Below, piece after piece: positions 39,173-47,161 of a stretch of DNA of 64,000 nt. The DNA lies in NCBI GenBank assembly GCA_964589815.1, contig CAZPUR010000005.1:1-64000 (forward strand), given 5' to 3'. Origin of the DNA: CAZPUR01 sp964589815. Lineage in GTDB: Bacteria > Patescibacteriota > Microgenomatia > UBA1400. The translations under genes and the position numbers were made by a program. The first letter of the stretch is position 1. Every line of letters begins with the position of its first letter. The notes under the pieces are model-generated. The model was not told the origin of the DNA. It did no database searches and saw nothing but the letters and a program-made list of their open reading frames with translations.

Positions 39173-39648
39173 TTTTTCCCTTTGGGCTTAACCACTAACC
39201 TTCTTTCTCTACCTTCTCCTATTGATTCTGTTATCACGTCTGTACTGTCTGCTAAAGCTAAATGCACCAGTCGGCGTTCAGCACTATTTAAACCAGACAT
39301 CATCACTTCCTGGCCAGAAAATTTTACTTTTTGGGCTGCATTTAAAGCCATTTTTTTTAAGCTCTCTTGCCTTTTCTCCAACCAATCGCCCACATTGATT
39401 AAAAGCGGCTGCCAAAAGCCTAATTTTTTATAAACCATTAAACTTAAAATCAGCTGCAGGCAGGAAAGGTTTTCTCCTTGGCTACCAATTAACAAACCAG
39501 GATCAGGGGGGTTAATATTGACTTTTATCATTTCCTCTTCTTTTTTTAGTTCGATTTTGGAATTCTTAAGCCCCATTAATTCTAAAAGTTTACTGGCTAT
39601 TTCTTGAATGGTTTTAAGATTTTGGGTTTTATTAATTATTTTTTTCAT
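39169..39648 (-). CDS. jag: Jag/KhpB-type RNA-binding protein (KH and R3H domains)
   Basis: 159 aa. A KH domain with 'PGLLIGSQGENLSCLQLILSL' (GxxG loop) and a C-terminal R3H domain with 'NSAERRLVHLALAD' (R-x3-H). The N-terminal Jag-N domain is missing, so this is the short form. In Firmicutes Jag/KhpB works with YidC and influences cell elongation. It lies directly after yidC with a 17-nt overlap, the usual order near the origin. Confidence 0.93.
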   Translation of the reverse strand: MKKIINKTQNLKTIQEIASKLLELMGLKNSKIELKKEEEMIKVNINPPDPGLLIGSQGENLSCLQLILSLMVYKKLGFWQPLLINVGDWLEKRQESLKKMALNAAQKVKFSGQEVMMSGLNSAERRLVHLALADSTDVITESIGEGRERRLVVKPKGKK

Positions 39649-40447
39649 TTTTTTTAGGTTTTTGTTTTTTTAATCTTAAATTACTAAACAACATAAACAT
39701 ACTAAAAGTCAGCCAATACAAAACTAGTCCTGAAGCAAATCTAAAACCAATGAACAAAGTCATCAAGGGCATCATATAAAGCATTTGTTTTTGCATTGCT
39801 GCTGCCATATCGTCTTCTTGTTGAGGAGTTTTCTCAGCTTTACTTTGAGCGCTTTGAGCCATAGGAAACATTGATTTAGAAGAAATAAACTGAGTTAAAG
39901 CCGCGGCTAATAAAAATATGCCTGGGACTTTGTCTATTTTAAAAATTTGTAAATTTAAAGAAAAAGGCAATTGAATAAGGTCTGGCTTGGTAAGCTCTAA
40001 GTATAAAAATTTGGTATTAATAGCTACTTCTTCGGATAATTGAAGGGGTGAATAAAGAATTTCATTTAGTTTAGCAATGATGTCACCATCCGGGCTTAAA
40101 ACTTGGTTAAAGGCTTGAAACAAGGCAATGAGAATTATAATTTGAATAATTTGCGGCAGACAACCAGCGGCTGGATTAAAACCGTGTTTTTGATAAAGTT
40201 TTAATTGAGCTTGGGCCAAACCCTGTTTGTCTTCTTTATATTTTTTTTTAAGCTCCTCTAGTTCTGGCTGCAGCTGTTTCATTTTTTGGGCAGTCTTCAT
40301 TGAGGGTAGGATTAAAGGCCGTAAGGCACTCCGGATACCTAAAGTTAAAGCAATAATCGCCAGGCCTAAATTCTGAAATAGAACTTTATAAAATAAAATT
40401 AAAAGGTTGACTAAGGGTTGGTATAGAAAAATAAACCAGATGTTCAT
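39632..40447 (-). CDS. yidC: Membrane protein insertase YidC (Oxa1 family)
   Basis: 271 aa, the short form without the large periplasmic domain. About five membrane helices; the first cytoplasmic loop has the coiled coil 'KMKQLQPELEELKKKYKEDKQGLAQAQLKLYQKHGFNPAAGC' (family marks: QPE, KYK, NPxxGCLP). Inserts membrane proteins. Part of the rpmH-rnpA-yidD-yidC-jag string. Confidence 0.96.
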   Translation of the reverse strand: MNIWFIFLYQPLVNLLILFYKVLFQNLGLAIIALTLGIRSALRPLILPSMKTAQKMKQLQPELEELKKKYKEDKQGLAQAQLKLYQKHGFNPAAGCLPQIIQIIILIALFQAFNQVLSPDGDIIAKLNEILYSPLQLSEEVAINTKFLYLELTKPDLIQLPFSLNLQIFKIDKVPGIFLLAAALTQFISSKSMFPMAQSAQSKAEKTPQQEDDMAAAMQKQMLYMMPLMTLFIGFRFASGLVLYWLTFSMFMLFSNLRLKKQKPKKNEKNN

Positions 40448-40491
40448 TTATTAATGCTCAAATAAACAAATATAATCATTTGAGTATTTGG

Positions 40492-40728
40492 TTATTTTAA
40501 AGGATCACTGCCTCCCCGATTCCATGGATGACATTTTAAAACTCTTTTTAAACCCAAAAGAACGCCTTTTATAATACCATACTTTTCAATCGCTTGAAAG
40601 CAGTACTCAGAGCAAGTAGGAATAAAGCGGCAGTTCTTATCACTTAGATAAAAAAATCTAAAAATCGGCCGATGAAAAAACTTAGATTTTTGATAGCCGT
40701 GGATAAGTCTTAATAGAAGTTTTTTCAT
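40492..40728 (-). CDS. yidD: Membrane protein insertion efficiency factor YidD
   Basis: 78 aa. 'FFYLSDKNCRFIPTCSEYCFQAIEKYG' and 'RVLKCHPWNRGGSDPL' are the family signature, including the CR(F)xPTCSEY and HPW motifs. Small amphipathic protein assisting YidC. Overlaps rnpA by 4 nt. Confidence 0.96.
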   Translation of the reverse strand: MKKLLLRLIHGYQKSKFFHRPIFRFFYLSDKNCRFIPTCSEYCFQAIEKYGIIKGVLLGLKRVLKCHPWNRGGSDPLK

Positions 40729-41066
40729 TTAATAATCTTTGCCTTTTGCAATAGTGTTATCACTTCGGCACTGATTTGAGGGGGTTTGTTTGAGCGTTGG
40801 GCTTTGTTAGCTAGTAAGAGAATGTTATAACCCTTTTTTATTTTTTTTATTTGGTATTTTACTGTTTGTCGAAGCAGCCGTTTTAACCGATTTCTATAAA
40901 CCGCTCGTTTCTCCAGCTTAATCGGAATAATAAAAGCAAAGCGGGGAAAATTGTTAATGGTTGATGGTTGGTAGATCAATGTAAAATTATCAGCATGAAG
41001 CCGTTGACCTCTTTTTAAAAGTTTAGGAATTAAATAAGATGGAAGACGATGTTTTTTTGATAACAA
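40725..41066 (-). CDS. rnpA: Ribonuclease P protein component
   Basis: 113 aa starting at a TTG codon (41066) with 'LSKKHRLPS'. Contains the RnpA core 'RFAFIIPIKLEKRAVYRNRLKRLLRQTVK', which matches the RNR-motif helix that binds RNase P RNA. Processes tRNA 5' ends. No Shine-Dalgarno is visible before the TTG; expression may depend on coupling with rpmH upstream. Confidence 0.94.
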   Translation of the reverse strand: MLSKKHRLPSYLIPKLLKRGQRLHADNFTLIYQPSTINNFPRFAFIIPIKLEKRAVYRNRLKRLLRQTVKYQIKKIKKGYNILLLANKAQRSNKPPQISAEVITLLQKAKIIK

Positions 41067-41135
41067 AAAATAAATTTCTAATTATTCTAATTGGTGCTTG
41101 GAACTTCTTTAGGTCAATTATCAACCAAAGGATGA

Positions 41136-41150
41136 TCGTCCTCTGGACGA
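41136..41150. promoter_or_regulatory. Small hairpin between rpmH and rnpA
   Basis: TCGTCC-TCT-GGACGA. Sits in the 107-nt gap between the two genes. No T-run; perhaps an mRNA processing site. Confidence 0.35.
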
Positions 41151-41173
41151 GAAATCAGGTTAATTAGGTTAAT

Positions 41174-41311
41174 TTAAACGGTAAGTCTCTTCCGTCCCCT
41201 CGCCCGACGTCTCTTAAGTACATTCCGGCCTGCTTTAGTCTGCATTTTTTTTCTAAAACCATGGGTTCGAACTCGTTTTCTCTTTTTAGGCTGGTTGGTC
41301 CTTTTTGGCAT
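41174..41311 (-). CDS. rpmH: 50S ribosomal protein L34
   Basis: 45 aa: [20 protein letters not shown] at the start, then [20 protein letters not shown] and KRLTV. An unmistakable L34 (basic, GFRxRMxTxxGRxVLxxRRxxGR). Leaderless promoter directly before the ATG. Marks the classical rpmH-dnaA border of a bacterial origin region. Confidence 0.98.
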   Translation of the reverse strand: MPKRTNQPKKRKRVRTHGFRKKMQTKAGRNVLKRRRARGRKRLTV

Positions 41312-41346
41312 AATTTTATCTTAACAAAACGAGGTCTAAAAAACAA
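41312..41346 (-). promoter_or_regulatory. Promoter of rpmH (leaderless)
   Basis: -35 TTGTTT (41346 to 41341), 17 nt, extended -10 TG-T-TAAGAT (41326 to 41318), 6 nt, ATG at 41311. Confidence 0.62.
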
Positions 41347-41382
41347 GAGATCGTTTTTTTGATATAAAAAGATGCGGTTGAC

Positions 41383-41482
41383 CCCGTAAAATAATGTGTC
41401 ATATTATTAAGTTGCCGCCCTCCAAAATTTTTAATATCAACAAAGTCTTTTCTGTAATTTAAGATAAAGATATTTTACGGGG
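41383..41482. repeat. Long-range inverted repeat in the rpmH-dnaA gap
   Basis: CCCCGTAAAATA near 41383-41394 and TATTTTACGGGG at 41471-41482. The two 12-bp arms lie about 76 nt apart and each touches a TTGAC. They bracket a region without genes upstream of the dnaA promoter, so they may be regulator sites or an origin component. Confidence 0.5.
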
Positions 41483-41511
41483 TTGACAAAATGTGGATAA
41501 CTTAGTAAAGA
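41483..41511 (+). promoter_or_regulatory. dnaA promoter with an internal DnaA box
   Basis: -35 TTGACA (41483-41488), 17-nt spacer, -10 TAAAGA (41506-41511). The consensus DnaA box TTATCCACA (reverse strand, 41492-41500) lies inside the spacer, the arrangement expected for repression of dnaA by DnaA. Confidence 0.7.
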
Positions 41512-41568
41512 TAAAAGTGCCCCTGCCCCGCCTTTAAAAACACAAGTTGTTATAAAACCTAGCGCTCT

Positions 41569-42948
41569 ATGGAGGCTACATTGAACCAAAAAGATCTTTG
41601 GCAAGCTGTTTTAACCGAATTACAATTAATTTTGTCTCCAGCTAATTTTTCTACTTGGTTTTCAAACTCTGAAATAAATAAAATTAAAAAAATTAAAAAT
41701 AATCGCCAGCTAATTGAAGTCACTATTCCTAATAACTATATTAAAGATACGATTGAGGCTCGCTATTTAGGCCAAGTTAAAGAAATTTTAGATCGAATTA
41801 CTAAAAAGGAGAATGAAATCCGTTTTGTCATCAAAGCTCTTTTTAAAAAAGATGATCCTGGACCTCTTTTTACGGTTAATTTTGAAAAAGAAAAACAAAA
41901 AAGATTGGAAAAAGCCATTAAATTAAGCCGCTTAAATCCTCAATTTACTTTTGAAAATTTTGCTGTTTCCTCTACTAATGAAATGGCCCATGCCGCCGCC
42001 CAAGCAGTGGCTCAAAATCCAGGCAAAACTTACCATCTTTTATTTTTGTATGGAGGCGTGGGCGTAGGCAAAACTCACCTGACCCATGCCATCGGCCACA
42101 AGATTCTCCAAGTTAGCCCAGAGTCGGCGGTAGTTTATTGCACCTCAGAAGAGTTTACTAATGGTATTGTCGAGGCGATCAGAACCAAAACCACTAGAAC
42201 ATTTAGGCAGAAGTTTCGCTCCGCTAAAGCTTTATTAATTGATGATATCCAGTTTATCGCCGGCAAAGAGACTGTCCAGGAAGAATTTTTTCATACCTTT
42301 AACACGATCCATGCTGAGGGCGGCCAGATTGTTTTAACTAGCGACTGTCTTCCTTTTGAAATTAAGGGCTTAGAAAACCGGCTCCGTTCCCGTTTCGAGG
42401 GCGGCCTAACTATTGACGTTCAGGAACCAAATTTTGAATTAAGAACAGCGATTTTATTAATTAAAGCCGGGCAAAGAGGCAAGGCCTTGCCTATGGACGT
42501 AGCCCAGTTAATCGCCGAAAAAATTACCAGCACTAGAAAATTAGAGGGTTTTTTAACTCGCCTAATTTCTCAAAGCGAGCTTAAGAATCAACCAATTACT
42601 CCAGACCTTTGTCTTTCCATCTTGGGAGAACTACCGGTTTTAAAACCCCAAATTGAAAAAACTATTAAACCTAAAGAAATTTTAGAACTGGTGGCTGATT
42701 ATTTTAGTCTTAGTCCAGGTCAATTAAAAGGAAGTCGAAGGCTTAAACCAATTGTTGTCCCCCGTCAAATTGCCATGTATTTAATTAGAGAAAGGCTTAA
42801 AACTCCGTTAACAGAGGTAGGTTATTTATTTGGCGGCCGCGACCACACGACGGTAATGCATGCGGTTGATAAAATCAAAAAACTTATTAATATTTCTGAA
42901 GAATTAAGGTTGAATATAAAAGGCTTGGAAAAAAAACTATATGGATAA
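41569..42948 (+). CDS. dnaA: Chromosomal replication initiator DnaA
   Basis: 459 aa from ATG 41569. A GGAGG at 41571-41575 lies 5 nt before an in-frame TTG (41581), so the real start may be that TTG (MNQKDLWQAV). Domain I at about 10-85, AAA+ with Walker A 'GGVGVGKTHL' and Walker B 'LLIDDIQFI', and the C-terminal DNA-binding signature 'GRDHTTVMHAVDKI'. Domain II is short. Opens the origin that lies between this gene and dnaN. Confidence 0.98.
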   Translation: MEATLNQKDLWQAVLTELQLILSPANFSTWFSNSEINKIKKIKNNRQLIEVTIPNNYIKDTIEARYLGQVKEILDRITKKENEIRFVIKALFKKDDPGPLFTVNFEKEKQKRLEKAIKLSRLNPQFTFENFAVSSTNEMAHAAAQAVAQNPGKTYHLLFLYGGVGVGKTHLTHAIGHKILQVSPESAVVYCTSEEFTNGIVEAIRTKTTRTFRQKFRSAKALLIDDIQFIAGKETVQEEFFHTFNTIHAEGGQIVLTSDCLPFEIKGLENRLRSRFEGGLTIDVQEPNFELRTAILLIKAGQRGKALPMDVAQLIAEKITSTRKLEGFLTRLISQSELKNQPITPDLCLSILGELPVLKPQIEKTIKPKEILELVADYFSLSPGQLKGSRRLKPIVVPRQIAMYLIRERLKTPLTEVGYLFGGRDHTTVMHAVDKIKKLINISEELRLNIKGLEKKLYG

Positions 42949-43150
42949 GTCTGTGGAAAAATATGTGGGTTTAATGTGAATTTTAAGTGGAAAAGTAGAA
43001 AACTCTGTTTTATTTTTCTACTTTTCCACAATATTCCTAATTTGTCCACAAGGTTTTCCACATCGTTCTATATCTGTTTTTGCACTTATCCACCTAACCT
43101 ACTACTATATACTATTATATACTATACATTTATTTAAAATTGAGAACTAA
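42949..43150. other. oriC: Putative replication origin (oriC)
   Basis: In the dnaA-dnaN gap: DnaA-box-like sites TTTTCCACA (43022-43030 and 43054-43062), TTGTCCACA (43042-43050), TTATCCACC (43086-43094) and a reverse TTTTCCACA (42952-42960). Right after the last box comes a CTACTACTA-type tract (43099-43127) resembling DnaA-trios, leading into very AT-rich DNA suited to unwinding. The order box, trio, AT-rich tract is that of the B. subtilis unwinding region. Confidence 0.78.
42987..43029. repeat. 16-bp-arm palindrome within oriC
   Basis: Arms 42987-43002 and 43014-43029 are perfect, with an 11-nt loop. Each arm contains GTGGAAAA/TTTTCCAC, that is, most of a DnaA box, so the hairpin presents two boxes in opposite orientation. 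Confidence 0.8.
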
Positions 43151-43153
43151 TAG

Positions 43154-43188
43154 TTGCTGATTGGTTATTAAAAAGGTAAAATAGATTT
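43154..43188 (+). promoter_or_regulatory. Promoter of dnaN (leaderless)
   Basis: TTGCTG (43154-43159), 17 nt, TAAAAT (43177-43182), 6 nt, ATG at 43189. The AAAAGG upstream overlaps the -10 and would not be in the mRNA. Confidence 0.62.
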
Positions 43189-44331
43189 ATGAAAACTACA
43201 ATTTTACAAGAAAATCTTAATAAGGGATTGTCATTAATTAATCAAATCATAAGTCCTAAAATTAATTTACCGATTTTAAACAACGTTTTAATTTCCTGTC
43301 AAGAAGAAGGAAAATTAAAATTAACCGCTACCAACTTAGAAACAGGAGTTAATATTTGGCTTCCAGCTAAACTAGAAACAAAAGGAGATTTTACCCTTCC
43401 AGCTAAAGATTTACTTGAATTTATTTCTTCTTTGCCGCCAGAGAAAATTACGCTTGAACAAGAAAAAGAAAAAATTAAAGTTATTTCTGGAGAGTATAAG
43501 GCAGTATTTAATGGCATGTCAGCCATTGATTATCCTCAGGTTCCTAGCCTAAAGACAAAAACCAAACTAAAAATAAAAGAGGAGTTTACTTTACCGGTAA
43601 AAAAGTTCATCCAGGCAGTTTCAAAAGTTATTTTTGCTGCTGCCATTGATGAAACCAGACCAGTTTTGACCGGCATAAGAATGAGCAGTGAGAATAAAAC
43701 AATTCAGTTAGTGGCCACCGATGGTTATCGTTTAAGTTTAAAAAAATTAAAAATAGATAAAAAAATCAGCCTTCCAGACTTAATTATTCCTGCTAAAGCT
43801 TTGCAGGAGATAGTTAAGATAATTGAAGCCAGCAAAGAAGAAAAAGAGAAAGAAGAGATTAAGGCGGCCATTATTCAAAATGGCAACCAAGTAATTTTTT
43901 CTTTTAAAAATACAGAGGTAGTTACCCGCCTGATCGAAGGCGACTTTCCTGATTTTGAAAAAATTATTCCAGCAAAAGGAGACAATAAAGCCATTATTGA
44001 TAAACAGGAATTTTTAACTGCCATTAAAGCTACCTCAATTTTTGCTCGACGAAGCGCCAATATTATCAAGTTAAGTTTTAAAGAAGGTCAATTAATGATC
44101 ACTGCTAATGCTCCGGAATTAGGAAAAAATGAGGTTAGCCTGGGAATTAAATATAACGGAGATGAGGTAAATATTGCCTTTAATTTCCGTTTTTTACAAG
44201 ACTTTTTAAATAGCTTGAAAACAGAAACTTTTATGATTGAACTTTCTGATTCTTTAAAACCAGGCTTATTCAAACCAGAAAAAAGCGCTTCTTATTTACA
44301 TATAATTATGCCGGTAAGACTCCAGAAATAA
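43189..44331 (+). CDS. dnaN: DNA polymerase III beta sliding clamp
   Basis: 380 aa with the three-domain clamp layout: 'LNKGLSLINQIISPKINLPILNNVLI' at the start, 'ETRPVLTGIRM' in domain II, 'VATDGYRLSL', and C-terminal 'YLHIIMPVRL'. Tethers polymerase III to DNA. Directly downstream of oriC, as in most bacteria. Confidence 0.98.
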   Translation: MKTTILQENLNKGLSLINQIISPKINLPILNNVLISCQEEGKLKLTATNLETGVNIWLPAKLETKGDFTLPAKDLLEFISSLPPEKITLEQEKEKIKVISGEYKAVFNGMSAIDYPQVPSLKTKTKLKIKEEFTLPVKKFIQAVSKVIFAAAIDETRPVLTGIRMSSENKTIQLVATDGYRLSLKKLKIDKKISLPDLIIPAKALQEIVKIIEASKEEKEKEEIKAAIIQNGNQVIFSFKNTEVVTRLIEGDFPDFEKIIPAKGDNKAIIDKQEFLTAIKATSIFARRSANIIKLSFKEGQLMITANAPELGKNEVSLGIKYNGDEVNIAFNFRFLQDFLNSLKTETFMIELSDSLKPGLFKPEKSASYLHIIMPVRLQK

Positions 44332-44373
44332 GTAGAAAAATTCCAAACATCCAAATATCCAAAATACCAGACG

Positions 44374-44405
44374 AGCTAAAAAAGGAAAATTAAAAAATTT
44401 TAGCT
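44374..44405. terminator. Weak bidirectional terminator between dnaN and virB4
   Basis: AGCTAAAA/TTTTAGCT (44374-44381 and 44398-44405) with a 16-nt loop, in AT-rich DNA with T-rich flanks. It separates convergent genes. The rest of 44332-44463 holds short tandem 'CCAAA'-type repeats and no gene. Confidence 0.4.
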
Positions 44406-44463
44406 TTTAAATTTTAATTTGCTTGGAGATTTGGAATCTTGGGATTTTGGAGATTTTATAAAG

Positions 44464-46317
44464 TTAACTATTAACCGTATTATAATTGTTTGCGCTATTG
44501 TCCTGGTTGTTGTTAATGGCTTGTGGGATAACTTGTTCCCCTTTTTGTTTAGCAATGATTTCTTCTGGTTTGGAGGTGACGAGGCTGTATTCTTCTGGTG
44601 AGGCAACGACTTTTATAGAAACATGGTTAGCCCCGGCAAAAAACAGACCATGGCCTATGTCACAGGAAAGCAACAGGTTCTTTTCCCCTTGAGAGAGATA
44701 AAAAACCTCCGCTACTTTATCGATTGCCGCCGGCGACTGTTTCATCAACAACTGAATGGAAGAGTTGGTAATAATAGCTTTGCCATAATCATTGCTTAAG
44801 AAATCTTCAACGTCTTGGGTAATAGTAGTTACTCCTAAATAATACTTTCTCGCTCTTTTAGCCATAGAATATAAGAAGCTGGCAGAATCCTGACTCTTCA
44901 TTAAATACCAGGCTTCGTCAACAATTAAGAGTCTTTTTCGAAGCTCCTTTTTGATTTTAGTCCAAATATAGTCAAGGATAATAAACATGGCTACCGGCCT
45001 TAGTTTGTCTTCAACGTCTTTAATGGCGAAAACTGTAAATGGATTAGTTAGTTTTACGGTTGAATGTTGGTTAAAAATGCCTTTTAAACTTCCCTTAATA
45101 AACCTTTCTAGTCTGGCCGCCAAAGAACTTGCCTCAGTTTGTTCCATGCCAATTAAGACTTTATATAAATCTTCCATTAATGGGGGTTTATTTTTTTGGG
45201 TTTGCGGATCTTGGGTAATGCCTTTTTGCTGATAAGTAAGGACCAAGGCTTGGTCTAAAAGAGCTTCTTCTTGGGGAGTTAATGTGCCCATAATAATTTT
45301 AAATAAAGAATGTAAAGAAAGAATTTTCAAGCCAAGCTCATTTTCTCCTCTTTGTAAAGTTAGGGAAAGGTCGAAAGGGTTAATTTTTGAAGGGGAAGTA
45401 GAGGAAAAATTAATATATTCACCTTTAACCGCTTGGCAAAGGTCTTGGTATTCATTTTCAGGATCAATGGCAATGACTTCTGTTCCAAAAAGCAAAGAGC
45501 GCATTGCCTCGAGTTTAATAGTAAATGACTTTCCTGCTCCAGACTTGCTTAAAACAACCATATTGGCATTTTCCAAAGAAAAGCGGTCAAAGATAATTAA
45601 GGAGTCATTGTGCTCATTAATACCATACATAATGCCCTCATTTGAACTTAGTTCTGAAGAGGTAAAGGGAAAAGTAGTTGCCAAAGAAGTGGTATCCATA
45701 TTTCTGGTAATCATCAATTTATCTAAACAAGTAGGTAAAGTAGTTTTAAAAGCATCTTCCATTTGCAGGGTAGCGGCCTTGGAAATGATTAAAAGTGAAC
45801 CCAGGGTCGATTGAACTTGCTTGGTGGCCTTATTCAGACTCTTAAGATCAGGAGCGCTGATGGTAACATATAAAGCAAATTGGAAAAACCTTTCGGCGCC
45901 TTTAGCCAGTTCTTTTTGCAGGGAGTGGGCATCTTCTAGTTTAACTTGAGTTTCCACATTGACAATTTTCCCTCGTTGTAAATCTGTTTGGATTTCTGCT
46001 TCCATTTCCCCAATTTTTTTTCTTAAGTCGTCTAAAATGCCTCTTCCTTCAACCGGGTAAATATACATGGCAATATCCAGGGTTTGGTTAAAATTAATCA
46101 ACGGAGTCAGCCAATTAGCGTTAACAAAACGAGGGTAACCAGAAACAAAGAGGGTTCTGAAAAGAGTTTGGCCGACCTTAAGATGACTAAATTCAACTTC
46201 AATTGAGGGTGGAGCGATAATATCTTGAACAGAAGTTAGGCCTTGACTTAATAAAGCCAGAGATTCTTGTTTAAAAGACCCTTTTGGTTTAGGCTTGTTT
46301 TGTTTGAGTGGTGTCAT
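44464..46317 (-). CDS. virB4: VirB4/TraC-type ATPase, C-terminal part encoded separately
   Basis: 617 aa from ATG 46317 (the open frame extends to a TTG at 46344). Walker A 'SKSGAGKSF' near residue 260, 'VIAIDPENEYQDL', Walker B 'RLLIVDEAWYLM' and 'GVTTITQDVEDFL', the classical VirB4 pattern. Powers assembly and transport in type IV secretion. The first domain normally fused to it is encoded by the preceding gene, which overlaps by 29 nt. Last gene of the minus-strand secretion block. Confidence 0.92.
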   Translation of the reverse strand: MTPLKQNKPKPKGSFKQESLALLSQGLTSVQDIIAPPSIEVEFSHLKVGQTLFRTLFVSGYPRFVNANWLTPLINFNQTLDIAMYIYPVEGRGILDDLRKKIGEMEAEIQTDLQRGKIVNVETQVKLEDAHSLQKELAKGAERFFQFALYVTISAPDLKSLNKATKQVQSTLGSLLIISKAATLQMEDAFKTTLPTCLDKLMITRNMDTTSLATTFPFTSSELSSNEGIMYGINEHNDSLIIFDRFSLENANMVVLSKSGAGKSFTIKLEAMRSLLFGTEVIAIDPENEYQDLCQAVKGEYINFSSTSPSKINPFDLSLTLQRGENELGLKILSLHSLFKIIMGTLTPQEEALLDQALVLTYQQKGITQDPQTQKNKPPLMEDLYKVLIGMEQTEASSLAARLERFIKGSLKGIFNQHSTVKLTNPFTVFAIKDVEDKLRPVAMFIILDYIWTKIKKELRKRLLIVDEAWYLMKSQDSASFLYSMAKRARKYYLGVTTITQDVEDFLSNDYGKAIITNSSIQLLMKQSPAAIDKVAEVFYLSQGEKNLLLSCDIGHGLFFAGANHVSIKVVASPEEYSLVTSKPEEIIAKQKGEQVIPQAINNNQDNSANNYNTVNS

Positions 46318-47125
46318 GTTTTTCTTGCTGAACTTTTTCAACAATATTTTTTATGGTTTGTTGTAATTTTTGTCCCCGAGGCTGTTCTATTTTAGTGCTT
46401 GGCGCTGGCGGGACTAAGGTATTAACTGGCCTAGCCGCCCTAGGGTTATTTAAATTTGTTGGAGGTGGCGGAGGAGTTTCTGGCAGCGACGCTGGTTTTA
46501 GATTAGACTGGACTAAAGAACCGCTATAGTCTGCAGAAGAAGTGAAGCCTTGACCTTCAACCACAGGATTATAAATATTATGTAAGAGTTCAATAATTTC
46601 TTTATCAGTTAACTGAACTGCTTTTAAGCCTAAACGTTGGAGTTGACCAATCAGGTGGTCTCGTTTGGGATAAAGGTCGGTTTTGGCTTTTTCCAGCAAA
46701 GCCTGTTTTTGAGTTTTTTTGAACTGGATTGAGTTAAAAGGGACAATGAGATAAAATTTTTTATCCAAAACTTTATTTTTTTTAACAGTGCTTTCTACAA
46801 ATTGGCGGTATTGTTGAGTCCTGGCGCGCAGGGTTTCATCAGGCTGCTTTTGTATCTGTTCATCTATTAAAGCAAGATAAAAGGAAATATCTTTTTGACG
46901 TGAATGGATAAGAATTTGAATAGAAAAAGCTAAAGAATTTAAAAAAGCCGCATAAGCAAAAATAGTGGCTTCTTGTTCTCGTTCTGAAAGAAGACCAAAA
47001 TTGACGGCGGTAGTTTTTAAAATCAAAGCACAAGAACCATTTTTTAAAATCACCAAATTATCCTGGACATCTTCAATACTGAGATGGTCTTGGGTGCTGG
47101 AGCGGATGTTTGTTTGGGCAGACAT
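46289..47125 (-). CDS. TraC/VirB4 N-terminal domain protein
   Basis: 278 aa. 'STQDHLSIEDVQDNLVILKNGSCALILKTTAVNF' and 'FLNSLAFSIQILIHSRQKDI' match the N-terminal domain of CPR and Gram-positive VirB4/TraC proteins. The C-terminal third is Pro-rich and disordered. Because it overlaps the ATPase gene by 29 nt in another frame, the two halves should be made together and assemble. A one-frame fusion is the common state, so this is a natural split. Confidence 0.75.
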   Translation of the reverse strand: MSAQTNIRSSTQDHLSIEDVQDNLVILKNGSCALILKTTAVNFGLLSEREQEATIFAYAAFLNSLAFSIQILIHSRQKDISFYLALIDEQIQKQPDETLRARTQQYRQFVESTVKKNKVLDKKFYLIVPFNSIQFKKTQKQALLEKAKTDLYPKRDHLIGQLQRLGLKAVQLTDKEIIELLHNIYNPVVEGQGFTSSADYSGSLVQSNLKPASLPETPPPPPTNLNNPRAARPVNTLVPPAPSTKIEQPRGQKLQQTIKNIVEKVQQEKHDTTQTKQA

Positions 47126-47161
47126 AGTTAAAATTCAAAATTTAAAATGCAAAATTAAAAA

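Noticed and set aside
41164..41346. 60-codon minus-strand frame overlapping rpmH
   Set aside because: It is a shadow in another frame; the correct frame encodes a perfect L34 (41174-41311).
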